The position numbers were made by a program, and so were the translations under genes. This document shows positions 10,903-23,800 of a DNA stretch of 64,000 nt, piece after piece. Each line of letters begins with the position of its first letter. Within the stretch, counting starts at the first letter, position 1. The notes under the pieces were generated by a model. The model made no database searches, was not told the origin of the DNA, and was given only the letters and a program-made list of their open reading frames with translations. This DNA comes from Ctenosaura bakeri (lineage: Eukaryota > Chordata > Lepidosauria > Squamata > Iguanidae), in assembly GCA_948474755.1 (NCBI GenBank), contig CAOLHI010000559.1:434001-498000 (forward strand). The letters run 5' to 3'.

Positions 10903-11944
10903 TTCCTAAAGTGTGTCAATGCCAGAAAACTGCCCTCCAGGTCTGAAGAAGCTGCCCATCCATTTTACAGATAACAGTGAAATATTAAACTGGGTTGTTG
11001 TTGTTTTTTAAACTCCACTCAATAAATATCTATTCTTCGTCTCTCCTGCATCCTTTCCACTAAAAAATACAAACAGCCACTGCCTTCTTTAAAAAGGTAA
11101 GGTCAGGTGGCTCTAGCGATTTTGTAAACAAGAACTAATTGATGGATAGAGACAGATGAAAGAAGGAGGCAGGCTATCCATTCAGCATCAGCTTTTCCTG
11201 GATTTTGTCTGTATAATGTGAGGCATTCTAGCAGGCAATTCTTAAATGTCAATTGCTGCCATTTTACATTAAAGATAAAGCTTGCAAATGAAGTCTTAAT
11301 GCCTTTGTTGTTGACAGTCACCGAAAAAGCTGGATGATTTAAGCCACCTTAAATATCTCGCGTAACCATTTCTCTTCAAAAAGGTAAATGGGATTTAATT
11401 TTCCCATGATCAAAATAGTTTGACAGTACCCCAGTTCCATAGGATACTTCTTGATGACTTTCCATTCTTTTTAATTATTGTTCAGAAATATAAGTAGAGG
11501 GACAGTTCTTTTGGCATACAGTAAATATATGTTTGGTTTCAAAACTGGAAAACAACTTTAGAAAAATCAAATTAGAAAATATATCTTCTATTTGCTTTGT
11601 TTAAACATTCAAGACTCAGCAGTAAAACAAATTCAAATTGTATATATTTTTGACTGCTACGCTAGAATCCACTTTTGGGCTTCTTTTGAGTAGTTTTATT
11701 TCTGTGCTTTGCTGTTGTGGATAAATACCTTTAATACACTGAAGGTAATAGGTTTTCAGATATCCCATGCATTTTTTAAAAAAAACCCTTTTTAAAATAA
11801 GCTTTTTCCAAAAAAAAAGAAAAGAAAGAAATGTAGCATGACTAGAAACAAGGTATGAATTCTCTGTTGATCAGCAACTGGGAGCATTGGAAAAGAAAAG
11901 AAGAAGAGGAAGAAAGAAAACAGGGATTGAAAGATGGCTTGCAT
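10903..11944. other. Unassigned AT-rich stretch
   Basis: A-rich purine tracts at 11790-11830 and 11890-11925. No gene or named repeat seen. Confidence 0.5.
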
Positions 11945-12335
11945 TTTATAATCAAGAACACAACACAAGTCAGCTTCAGCTTATGGTGACCCTATGAATG
12001 TGAGACTTCCAATAACTTTGAACTTCAGTGGCATGGCCAGGGTTGTGGCTTTCTTGGTCAACTCAATCTACATGTGCAAGTGCAGCATGGTAGTATAGTA
12101 TTTTTTTTCTTATTGTCTTCCACTTTAGCAAGCATTCTGTTTAGTCTTCTTCACTTCTAGTGAGAGCTCACACTTGATTTCCTGTAGGACCCATTGATCT
12201 GTCTTTTTAGCATCCCATGGTATCCGCGGAACTCTTCTCCAACATCACATTTCAAATGAGTTGGTCTACCTATTAGCTTTCATCACTATTCAACTTTCAC
12301 AATCATTCATAGAAATCAGAAATGCTATGGCCTGG
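11945..12335 (-). mobile_element. Bov-B/RTE-type LINE fragment, copy 1
   Basis: On the minus strand at about 12240-12140 the relic reads WRRVPRIPWDAKKTDQWVLQ followed by EIKCELSLE, which is the C-terminal region of RTE/Bov-B ORF2. The stretch continues to about 11945 without an open frame. A homologous copy in the same orientation lies at 31518-31925. The clade assignment rests on this short motif and on nucleotide similarity between the two copies. Confidence 0.7.
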
Positions 12336-12955
12336 TTGAGTCTAAAACTTTGCTTTACACATGAGGCAGTAGGTAACTGTGGGAAAAAGCAATTGCTAGC
12401 AAAACTGTGGGCTGCAGGAGAAGAAGCAGAAGAGAGGGAGAGATGTTGTTATGGGGGTGGGGGTGAGGACATTGCTTCCCTGAATAAGAATTGTCTTTCC
12501 TCAGCAACCTTCAGTCCTCAAAGCATTTCAGAGAGTAAGACATTGACAACCATTCACATCTCCTATGCTTTCCCATGTTTTCCATGTTCACATTCCTTCA
12601 GTAACTTTGAATGATCCTTTTCTCTGGATGCCTAAACTGTATTGCTAAATGTTGCACTAAAGTATTAAGTTGCTGCTGAAGGAAATTTTTATTTATGATC
12701 TTTCTCTGTATACAGGTCAAAAAGAAGAAAAATGAGAAGTCTCTGGCCTTAGGAAGCCGCGCAAAGCACCATAGCAGAGTGAGAAAGATTCTAGGGAGAA
12801 TTCATGTGTAGCATATGAGCTCCAAGTTCATTCTTAGAACTACCTTGTTGATTTAACAGTTATGTTTATATTAAGCTTGTGGAATTGAGCAAAGATATAG
12901 ATGGGAGAACAGACTGATCCAGGAAGCTTCTGTCTTAGTTGCAGTGAGTTGTTGA
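12336..12955. other. Unassigned stretch with one exon-like segment
   Basis: No repeat recognised. At 12690-12811 there is a pyrimidine-rich tract and an AG followed by a 31-codon open frame, described under findings. Evidence is too weak to annotate it as a gene. Confidence 0.35.
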
Positions 12956-14844
12956 GTATTATTATTAAAAAAAGAAAAATCTTGACTGAGAATATGAGTG
13001 TTTTAGAGAAGGAAGAATTAAGTAAAAGAACAGGGCTTGAGATAGGCAAAAAAGTGAAATATTTAGGAATGTTAGACTTATCAATCAACAATTATTGCAA
13101 TCAACAATTATATAAAATAAAATATGAGATAACATTAATAAGGATTTGACTAAATGCTATACTTTGATAGGAAGAATAATTAAAATGAGTGTGTTGCCAA
13201 AGTTGATGTATTTGTTTCAAACAATTCCAATTATCTCCTCAAATGCTCCTTTTGTGAATTGGCAGAAATACTTGCTAGAATTTTTGTAGAATGGTTAAAA
13301 AAAAAGGATTAAGTGAAAAGTATAAACAGATGCAAAAGAAAGAAGAGGTATAGGGCTACCAGACATGAATTTATATTTTGATTATTCATGCTTAGTATGG
13401 TTGAAAGATTGGGTTGTTCTAGACAATAAAAGATTATTGGAACTGAAAGGATGTAAATTGTGGTTTAGATGGCACACTTATCTATGGTACAGGAACGTAA
13501 AGATGCACAGGGAATTTAAGAATCATATTTTAAGAAGACCATTATTTGGAGTATGGGAAAAATATAAGGAAAATATAAGGAAAGTATATAATATAAAGGA
13601 AGTATAAAATATAAAGAAAGATTTGGAAAAAAAATCCATGGATGGTAAACTCCACAAGAGGCATACTATAGGAGACAAATGGGAAGTTTAATGAAATGGA
13701 TAATGTATCAGGATTTATTGCAAGAAAATCAAGAACAATTGACATTTTCAAAATTGCAACAACTAATGGAAGAAGAACTAAAGGTGTAATGGTGAACATT
13801 ATTAACTTAGGGAAAGATTTAAAGAGAATGGAAAAATATTTAATTTTGAAAAGGGGGGAAAAGAATTCGAGAAATAATTATGTATTGATGATATTCATTT
13901 GATAACTGAAATGTATAAATTATTATTAAGATTCAAAACTGAAGAGGAACAAATTAAATAATGTATGATAAATTGGGCAAGAAATATAGGACATCATATC
14001 AAACTGGATCAACTGGAAGAAGTGTGGATAAAGAGTTTAACGTTTATGTGCTTCTATGATTTTAATTTTTTTTTTTTATAAAATGATATTCAGGTGGTAC
14101 ATGGCCCCAGATAAGTTAGCTAAAATGTATAATGGAGTTAATAATATATTTTGGAAATGATCTAAACACATAGGATCATTCTACCACCTATGATGGACGT
14201 GTAAAAAAGTAAGGAAATATTGGTTAGCAATTAGTGCAACAATGCAAAAGTTTCCAAAATTCCAAATTACATTTAGGCCTGTTATTTTTTGTTAAATATG
14301 ATTGATATGGAAGATAGAAATGGGAGAGAATATAGAATCTTAATGTTATATAATAACAGCAGCAAGATTAGTGCCTGCAAGGACTTGGAGAAATAGTAAA
14401 TCCCCAAATATCACACAGAATAGATGAAAAAATTATTGGATTTGTCAAAGTCAGATAAATAGACAAATTTAATTAAAGAGAATTCTATGGAAAGTTTCTT
14501 GAAGCATTCAAAACCATTTACAGACTGTATTAAGTTAAAAAGAGGAGATGCACTAATTAGAAATGTTGATATTTAAGAAGAAGAGAAATAGAATAGGTTT
14601 GGGTAATATAAGAAGGGTTAGATAAGAGTACAGAACTTACTTAGAGAGGAGCAACTTTATTTGTATAGTTAGAACTGCAGCCAAAGAGGGATGGGAAATG
14701 TTTTTAAACATTGATGTTTCAGCCCTATTTGGTGCTTTTGTATTGTTTAGTACTGTTATTTGGTGGTGTTGTCTGATTTGTTCTATTATTGTTTTTTAAT
14801 GTGATTTAGAAAATATTTTTTTTTAAAAAAAATGAAAGTGGTAA
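12956..14844 (+). mobile_element. 5'-truncated L1 LINE, ORF2 C-terminal part
   Basis: This relic parallels the larger L1 at 20796-25970 from its mid-ORF2 onward. 12990-13095 encodes SVLEKEELSKRTGLEIGKKV and KYLGMLDLSINN, matching the MSGKEKEALEKKSGL...KYLGIDMSANNN region of the other copy. 13365-13607 matches the 'CLVWLKDW...LELKGCKLWFRWHTYLWY' region. 14095-14215 holds the degenerate C-terminal segment WYMAPDKLAKMYNGVNN...FYHL.WTCKK. It ends in T- and A-rich sequence near 14844. Stops and frameshifts are numerous; no catalytic domain remains. Confidence 0.85.
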
Positions 14845-15182
14845 TATTCCTGCTGTTGTAGTTCTGAGTGGCTCTCCCACTTTTATATTCTCCCACTTTT
14901 GTATTGTTTGTTTCATTTAATTTTGCTGGACTACATGCTTCTGTACCATGATTTCCTAGATAGGAAAGATTAGACTGAGAAATAGAGAAGTCTAACCTGG
15001 TATAGAAGCAGATATCACTATTAATGAGTTCTGCAATTCACCAAAAAGCAGAAAAAACATTTTTTCTCTCTTTCAGTGAAGCATATTTGCCCTTGCTTGG
15101 CCAAGCATATGTATATGGGAATTTAGAAGGCATATCCAAATATCAGTTAAGTGGAAAGCATGGCTTAATCTTCCATATCGGG
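14845..15182. other. Unassigned stretch
   Basis: Nothing recognised between the L1 3' end and the microsatellite. Confidence 0.45.
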
Positions 15183-15184
15183 TT

Positions 15185-15247
<63 letters not shown>
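15183..15247. repeat. (CTTT)n microsatellite
   Basis: About sixteen uninterrupted tetranucleotide copies. Confidence 0.95.
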
Positions 15248-15764
15248 GCTCATAATTACCTTGATGTTTTAATAGTCTTATTTGCTACATACTCAGTTTT
15301 ATGCTTGTAGAACTGGATCCTTTATGAATTCACAGATCCCACTGAAACTATCTGATTACCCTAATCATTATTTCCCTGGGAGCCTTTGGAAAATAGTCAC
15401 TACAGGGACCTTCACTGAAATAATGCATTTAAGCTTTCTTTTCCCCTACCCCATAGTTATTCCACTGCCCATATCTGTAAAACATAAGATGGCTTTAGGG
15501 AACAATAGCACAATACTATGTGGAACAACTTGAAAGCTATTCATGGTATATGTACAGCTACTGATGCTAATGCTGGTAAAAGTGAAAGGCAGTAGGAAAA
15601 GAGAAAGAGCCTGTTACAGATGAATGATTAAGAAGTTAAGAAAGTCCTAGCCCTAAACCAGGAAGCTCTGAGCAGAGTTGTTGATGACTCAGGCTCTCAG
15701 AAGCTTATCATTCATAAGGTTGGTATTACATAGAATAAATAAAATAATTATATATTTACTCAAA
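15248..15764. other. Unassigned stretch
   Basis: No gene or named repeat recognised. Confidence 0.45.
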
Positions 15765-18190
15765 AATTATGCTCCACCTTATATAAAAAGATCTCAAGGC
15801 AGTTTACAGGTGAAACAGTTAAAAAAATAATTTAATAAGCTAGCAAATATCAAACTACATAATGAGTAAAAAAATAAATAAAAGATATAAAAGTTTTTAA
15901 AGCTATGTACAACATTATTGGGGTTAAATTAATGAGGCCCAAAGGCCTTGACAAGCACACAGGTTTTAGATTGGCAACTAAATGAAGTGAGTGTTGGCAA
16001 CCAATCAGAGGGAGGACATTACATAGTTGTGGTGCCACAGTTGAGAAGGCTATCTCCCCTGTCTCAATGCAGTACATTGACCTCACTTGTGGTAAATGGG
16101 GAGAGTCCCACAAAAAAACTTAATCCAAAAGTAGGCATATAAGGCCAGAAGTAGTCCGTCAAGTATCAAGGTCCTAAGCTGTTAAATTTCATCTGAAGCT
16201 CCTTGAATTCAAGCAAGAAATATATTGACAGCCAGTGCAATTGTTTTAAGACTGACATGACATGCTATCTATATGATATTCCAGTCAGCAGTCATGCTGC
16301 CACAATTTGCAATATCTACAGCTTCTGAGTTTTCCTAAAAGACAGCCCCACATAGTAGTTTTAACAGGAGGTTACCAGTCCATGGACTACTGTGGCTAAG
16401 TTATATCTGTCTAGGAAAAGTTGTAGCTGAATCCCTGTTGAAGCTGGTGCCAAGCACTCTGAGCCACAGAGATCACTTGAGATTCCAGTGACAAGGATGG
16501 ATGTAAGAGTACTGTCAAACTAAGCACCTGCTCTGTTACTGCAGTAGATTGACCTTCTCCCAGGCTCTACAATTTAATATCTAATATCAGAAATATTTCC
16601 ACATGCCTGAGAGGGTCCCCCGGATGAGCACGCAGGCAGGCATGGTCGAACGGCCGAAATCAGGACAAACTCGATCAGGCCAGTAAATAATTTGTCACAT
16701 AGCCCCACATGCCCTCCAGACATGCACATTTTACATTACATAAAAGGTCCTCTGTCCCAAGAAGCCAGCTTGATAGGATTAGCACTCCTGACAAACAGCC
16801 CGTCAAGCGAGGACGATTTGCATACTGCTGCGGCTTTTGACAACCCCAGCAAAAACCAATCAGACAAGGAACTTTGATATTTTGGAGCTTTATTCTCTCA
16901 ATCATGCAAAGGACATGAACATTTTGGAGCTTTGTTTTAGCTCCTCAACCTATTGTTCTCCCCGGGAAAGGATTAGCCCTCCAGGTACATTTTCCCCTAT
17001 AAAAAGACCCAGTTTTTGAGCAGTTCCTTGGATCGCTCTGATTTACTCTCAGCTCTATGTCACTCCGTCCGGCTATTCCCTCAGCCATCCACGTGCTGAG
17101 CCTCTTCTGTTGCTCTGCTGCTGTCTCAAACTTCGGACTTCAGGACCAGGTGCACTATACCTCAACAACAACCCTCCAAAATCCCCTATCAAATTTCCTC
17201 TCTTTTATTTCTCGCTAGCTCTTGTTTGAGTGAGTGCCTAAGTGCGAATGTGCGCAAGGACTTATTTTTAATAAAATCATTTTATTTGACAATTCTGCTT
17301 GGTTTTTGACTTGGCCTGACCCTGTAAAAATTGGGTTTAAAGATCTCGCTAGCTTGCCCTCCTCTCGTATTGCTATAGCTTCTGCTCGGGCTAGTTCTCA
17401 TTCCCCATTGATTGAAACATATTTAGGTGTCCCCTTCGGGACTTCAGAAATCAGGATAATAGCTCCTTTGGAGGAGTGCAATCCCATCCAGAAAAGACTG
17501 TTTACCCAATACCCAGACCTGAGTGATACCAATCCACAGGGCCTCTGTTTTACCAGGATTCAGCTTAAATATTTATAGCATTACCACATCTAGGCACTGG
17601 ACTAGCACCTGCACAGTCCCAGCTGACTTCAGTGACAAAGAGAAATAGAGCTTAGTGTTTTCAGCAGACTGATGGCACCTACCCTGAATCCACTTAGACC
17701 TTCAGTGACTTCATGCAGATATTAAACAGCATGGGGAATAAATAGTTATGGGACTGACTATGAATAATCCTGACATACCCTGGCCTGAAACTAGACTGAA
17801 ATGGGTGCAGATAACTTGTGTTCTTTAAGAACCCCTGAAGTTGACCACCCGCCAAATGCTCAAGCACCTTGCCCCAAAAGAGATTATTTGCAATAAATGG
17901 TAGTTCTCATAGGTCCAGGGAAGTCCTTTTCAGGAAATGGTTCGCTATGGCCACTTTCCAGCCAACAGGTACCTTCATGTCTTAGTTCCATAGTGAAACC
18001 AAGGAACTGATAGAATTGCCAGCCCTGTTAGACAGAAAATCTCCTAGAGCATTCAGAAATCTTTTAGATTCCATAGTCATCTGGGGGTTGATCATCTTAA
18101 TAGGACCCATCATCCTGCAGAGAAGATCTGCTACCACCAATAGTTGAAACTGTCTTGATGACAAATAACAACAATGGACAGACACTAAGT
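15765..18190 (-). mobile_element. L2/CR1-like LINE, split by a solo LTR
   Basis: The 3' end lies at about 15765, where the minus strand starts the typical 3'UTR of this family (plus-strand gctccaccttatataaaaag). The body runs to 16567, is interrupted by an 894-bp LTR, and resumes at 17462-18190. The right part encodes, on the minus strand near 17700-17560, LSLKSAGTVQVLVQCLDVV, the post-catalytic RT segment of this LINE. Removing the LTR and one GCTC copy rejoins the two parts smoothly (ttctcccag-gctc-ctttggagg). It is decayed and inactive. Confidence 0.75.
16568..17461 (+). repeat. Solo LTR inside the L2-like LINE
   Basis: 894 bp, flanked by 4-bp direct repeats GCTC (16564-16567 and 17462-17465). 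It carries a TATA box (tataaaa, 16998-17004) and a polyadenylation signal (aataaa, 17270-17275), followed by ttgggtttaaagatct and gctagcttgccctcctct. The end caggataata resembles the cagggtaaca end of the LTRs at 50859 and 53564, with two changes. The start TACAAT is not the usual TG, so either the first bases have mutated or the left boundary is slightly off. Confidence 0.65.
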
Positions 18191-19635
18191 ACTGTCACCA
18201 AAGTAGGCAATTACCTGGATCAGTATATGAATTCTTGTAGTTCATGTTGCTAGGATGCATTGCTATTTGAGAGGTATTTCCCCAAGAGAAGTGAGAACAA
18301 GGTTCTGTAACGATATCAATTTATGACTTTTCAATTGTCCTTCCAATTTTTTAATTTTTTTTAAAATTGATCTCGCCAGCCAAAAGAGCTATACTGAGAT
18401 AAAATCCTCGAAGCTTCAAAACTGTTGAAGTTGTAGCTTGGGACTGGTCCCTGATCACACAGAATACTCAAAGAAATTCTTAAGCCTTTGAATGAAGGGA
18501 CGAATCTCTTATCTTTTTTGATGAATCTTAGGTAGTCTCACCAACTGCAATGAACTGAAATTTAACCAGAGTTCTTTTACAGATTCTTTGTAAGTGATCC
18601 ACATTATTAAAGTTAGAGCAGAGCTTTGACAGTTATTTCTGAAATCTTTAGAGTCAGCTTAAGTCTGAAGGCCTAAACTTTAGTTATTGTTATAGTTAAT
18701 TAACACTTTTTTGTTATATAACTATAACTATAACTATAGAGAAAACTACATATAGCTGGTATACGATGCAAATCACATCTAAATAATGAAGCAACGCCTG
18801 TAATTATAAAAGTAACTAGACCAGATAACCTACAGAGAAAGCTTGGAAAAGGTTTTGCTTTGTTTTGTTTTGGTTTTGCACTACAACAACTAGAATTCCT
18901 CCAATGGCATGGCCAGGTGGAAATTTAGGAGTTCTAGTGCTCCTAGGGATGACATAATCCATCAGAATGATGTTCTGTCTCAATCTAATAGTTATGCTTT
19001 ATTAAGTTCAAAATTCATTTAATTAAAAACTGATTATTTTTAACAAATTGCTTCAAGCTCTGAGTTAGCCCTGGTGATATTACTATTTGGAAAGCAGTTC
19101 ACTTTTTTTCCAAGAGTTTTCTAAGAGAGCTATAAATACTAAACCAATTCTGAGTTAAGCCATGGGCAGTTCACTCATTGCTAGCAATAAACTAATAAAG
19201 ACTGAAGATAGCAAACTGCTGGTGGCTTCTTATTAGATGGAAGTCACATATTCATGGATTTATTTTACATTTGTTTAGAACTGGAAGCGAACTTCCAACC
19301 GCAGTAAAGCAGTTCTGTTTCTATTTCAAACTGCCTTGTATTATAGCACTCTGAGATATAAGCTTGACTCAAAAAGTATTAACCAGATATTAATTTGGCA
19401 GACTTGCCTTGCTGATTTAATGAATAGACTAATACTGAATATATGATAACTAATGTAGAAACAATAAAACAACATCTTTGTAGCCAAGAAAGTAGATGTT
19501 TTTGTTACACCTTGGACAAAAGATTCTGATTTGACAGGCAAAAGAAAGCCTCACCTGCCTGGGGCAAATGAAGAAAATCTCCCTCAAAATCTGTACTGAC
19601 ATGAGCAAGAGACCTTACTTATTATTAAGCCAGAA
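18191..19635. other. Unassigned AT-rich stretch
   Basis: Contains a GTTTT-rich patch (18848-18880) and short alternating ataactataacta (18715-18740). No gene recognised. Confidence 0.45.
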
Positions 19636-20886
19636 TGGGAGAAGTCCCAGCAGACTGAAGGAGGTCAAATATTGTCACTATTTTCAAAAAGGGAAGAAAA
19701 GAGGGTCCAAACAAATAGCATTCAGTTAGCTTGACATCAATACCAGGAAAGATTCTACAGCAGATCAAACAGTCTGTAAGCACTTAGGAATGTTGTGATC
19801 ACTGACAGTGAACATGGGTTTCTCAAAAATAAGTCATGCCAGACTAATCTTATATTTGAGTTCAGTATGGCCTTTGAAGAGGTTCCCCATGATATTCTCA
19901 CAAACAAGCTAGTAAATTGTGACCTAGACAATGCTGCTGTTAGGTGGATTTGTAATTAGTTGACCAATAAAAGCCAAAGCATGCTCACCAATGGCTCCAT
20001 CTTGGGGAGAAGTGACTAGATGATGGATTAGATGCTATTCTCATCAAATTTGCAAATAATACCAAATTAGGAGGGGTTGCTAATACCCTAGAGGACAGGG
20101 TCAGAATTTAAAATGATCCTAACAGATTAGAGAGCTTGGCCAAAACCAACAAAATGAATTTTAACAGGTAGATATGTAGGGTACAATACTTAGGTGGAAA
20201 AAAAAAATGAAATGTACAGATATAGGATGAGTGATGCCTGGCTTGATCACAGTACATGTGAAAGAAATCTAGGGGTCTTAGTAGACCACAGGCTGAACAT
20301 GAGTCGACAGTATAATGCAGCATGTAAAAAAAAAAAAGCCAATGCAATTCTAGGCTGCATCAATAGGAGTACAGTGTGTAGATCAAGGGAAATATTAGCA
20401 TCACTTTATTCTACTTTGGACAGACCTCACATGGAGTATTCTATCCAGTTCTGAGCACCACAATTCAAGAAGTATATTGACAAGGTAGAACTTGTCCACA
20501 GGAGGGTGACCAAAATAGTAAAAGGCCTGGAAACCATGCCCTATGAGGAATGGTTTAGGGAACTAGGTATGTTTAGCCTGGAGAAGAGCAGGTTAAGAAG
20601 TGACATGATAGCCATGTTTAAATATTTGAGGGGATGTCATATGACAGATGGAGCAAGCTTGTTCTCTACTGCTTCACAGACTAAGACATGGAGCAATGGC
20701 TTCAAACTACAGGAGAAGGAAAGAACTTCCTGATAGTAAGAGCAGTTCAACAGTAGAATATACTGCCTTAGAGAATGGTAAGGTCTCATTAAAATGGACA
20801 GCAAACTTAGAATACATCGAACGTCTAGAAACGAGCCTTATTGATCTTGACTTTGAAGAACAGATCTTGACTAAAGATAAGTGAAG

Positions 20887-23800
20887 ATGAAGCTTAAAAT
20901 TAAAACTTGGAATGTTAATGGTCTGAATTCAATTGTTAAATGGAAAAAAATATTTCATTATCTCAAGAAAATTAACCCAGATGTTTGTTTGTTGTCTTCA
21001 GGAAACACACATCGAAAAGAAAGATGTAAAATACCTGACAAATGCTCACCTTGGAGAAATGTATACTTCCTTGACCACAACGAGAAGGAGTCGCCCTATA
21101 TATAAAATCCTCATTATTCCCTAAATTGATAATAGAGGATAACAAGGGTAGCTTTGTCGGAGCAGAATTATATATCGATGGAAAACCATTACTCTTGATT
21201 GGAATCTACACCCCTTGTGAAGAGAACATTATTGTATATGAAGAGTTGCAAAGTGCTATTAAGGGTTTAAATTATGAAAGCTATTGTATTTTAGGTGACT
21301 TCAATGGTGTAGTAGATCCCAATCTGGGCAGAAGCTCTGCAAATTTGAAAAAAAGTTAAAAACAAACACAAGGGAGACTACCAAAAGAATTATTCTACTT
21401 AATAGAAGAGTTACAAATCATTGATGTCTGGAGATATAAAGAAGGGAACACTAAAGATTTTACTTACTATTCAAATTGTCACCAGTTGTGGTCAAGGATC
21501 GATATGATCTGGATCTCAAAAACATTTATTGATAAATTGAGTAATGTTGAAATATCCCCAAGGACTTTTTCAGATCGTAGTCCAGTAACTATGACAATAA
21601 AATTATATTCAAGATAAAAAAGATGGTGCTTGAATGACTTACTACTACAACGGGAGGAAGTGACTATATTCTGTAGAAAAGAGATGGAAGAATTCTTTAA
21701 AACTAATTGGGACAAAGAAATGGATAATCAAATTGTTTGGGACATAGCAAAGGCAGTAATGAGGGGACTTTTCATACAAAAAAACTCAGAATGGAGGAAA
21801 AAATAAAGAGCAAAGATGGAGGATCTACTGGGAAAAAATAAATATTTGGAATTAGAGCTGAAGAAAGACACCAACAATAAAGAGATCATCTCAAATATAA
21901 AATTATTGTGAAAACAACTCTCCATGATGACAACCAAAGAAATAGGGAAGAAACTCCAATATTTAAAACAAAACCACTTTGAACATGCTAATAAACCTGG
22001 CCAACAGTTAGCTTATAGATTGTGCAAGAAGAAGGAAAGAAGCTTAATTATGGAAATCCAAGAAGGAGGAAAAAGAATTGGAATTGCTGATGGGAAGGCA
22101 ATTCACAAAAGGCGCTACATAAATATTTTGCTAGCCTATATCGGACACACACAGCGTTCAAATCCGAGAATATAGATAGCTATCTAAAATCTCAAACAAT
22201 TCCTGAAATCTTGACAGAACATAGATTATTGCTACATAAACCAATAATGTTAATGGAATTAAATGACACCATTGGTAGATTGAAGTTGAGGAAGGCCCCG
22301 GGCCCTGATGGCCTTACAGCAAACTATTACAAGTGGTTCAAAACTCAGTTAATGAAGCCAATGCAGAAAATGTTGAATGAAATTATTCAAGGTGGAAAAA
22401 TTCCTGACAGCTATAAAGAAGCCAATATTGTTTTGATCTCCAAAAAAGAAGGGAAATGTCTTACATGCAAAGAGTATAGACCTATTTCCTTACTTAATGA
22501 GGATTACAAAATATTGATTCTAGCACACTGGCTTAAAAAAATTCTACCATCTTATATTCACACAGATCAAAATGGCTACCTACCATAACTTAAGGACTGT
22601 CATGAACATTATAGAATATTATGAGTTACATATCGAAAAGAAAGCAGCCTTGGTCTTTCTCAATGCTGAGAAGGCATTTGATAACTGGTATTTCCTATTG
22701 AAAGTGCTCGACTACATGAAATTTGGTCCAGAATTTCAAACTTGGATAGAAGCCGTTTATAAAGAACAATACACCCGACTAATTGTAAATGGTGAGCTGT
22801 CTGAAAGGTTTATGATCGAGAAAGGAATGAGGCAAGGGTGTCCATTATCACCACTGTTATTTATTCTTGTATTGGAAGTCTTATTGAGAAATATCAGAAA
22901 CAGGAAACATTTTCAAGGAGTCAAAATTGGCAAAGAAGAGTACAAAATTGAGGCATTCACTGATGATGATGTGATTTTTTTGGAAGATCCAGTTCTAAGA
23001 TAGACTCCCTCCTTGGAACACATAATAAATTAGGACAAGTCACACTTAACAAATTAGGACAAGTCGCTTTAACAAACTTAAAACACAGATCTTGACTAAG
23101 AACATGTCTGGAAAAGAAAAAGAAGCTCTTGAAAAGAAATCAGGACTAACTTGTACTAACAAGGTTAAATACTTAGGTATTGACATGTCAGCTAATAACA
23201 ACTTTTTCTTTTTATAAAACTAATTTTATATGGCAAGGGAAGAAACCAAGAATAAGCTTTAAACCCATGACTGATAACAGAAACAGGGGGGATTTGGCAT
23301 CCCAGATCTAAATTAGTATTATGATGCGGCTTGTCTTGTTTGGTTAACACCATGGATTTTGTTAAATAACCCTAAATTGTTATCACTAGAGGGGCATGAC
23401 CTACATTTTGGATGCCATGTCATGCCAGAACAAAAAAGTAAAACACCATGTGATACACATAATAGTGAAAAAAAGAAAAGAAATTTCAACAAAAACAAGC
23501 TTACATTATTATTTCTCTCCAATACCATTACAATCATATACTTATTCAGCATAGTCTATATCATACTACTTATATACTTTTATTACCTATCTCTAGATCT
23601 CATTCTCCTTATACTCATTATTATTATAATAATTTCATTCTTAATTCTATATTTTTCCCTTACATTTAATCTATTGCTATTACTAAATATAATCTTATTA
23701 CTTAACATATCAAGCTATTTCTAAAAGTAAACCCACTCCCCAAAGCCGATTATGTTTCAATTTACTTTTTTTTTGTTATTAAAAAAAATTAAACAATACA

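Noticed and set aside
15024..15272. Frame rich in FLSFFLSFF
   Set aside because: Direct translation of the (CTTT)n repeat; the same applies at 33224-33626.
23490..23740. Mitochondrial insertion
   Set aside because: C- and T-rich hydrophobic translation looked mitochondrial at first, but the minus strand beside it encodes an L1 C-terminus, so an inverted L1 3'UTR explains it better.
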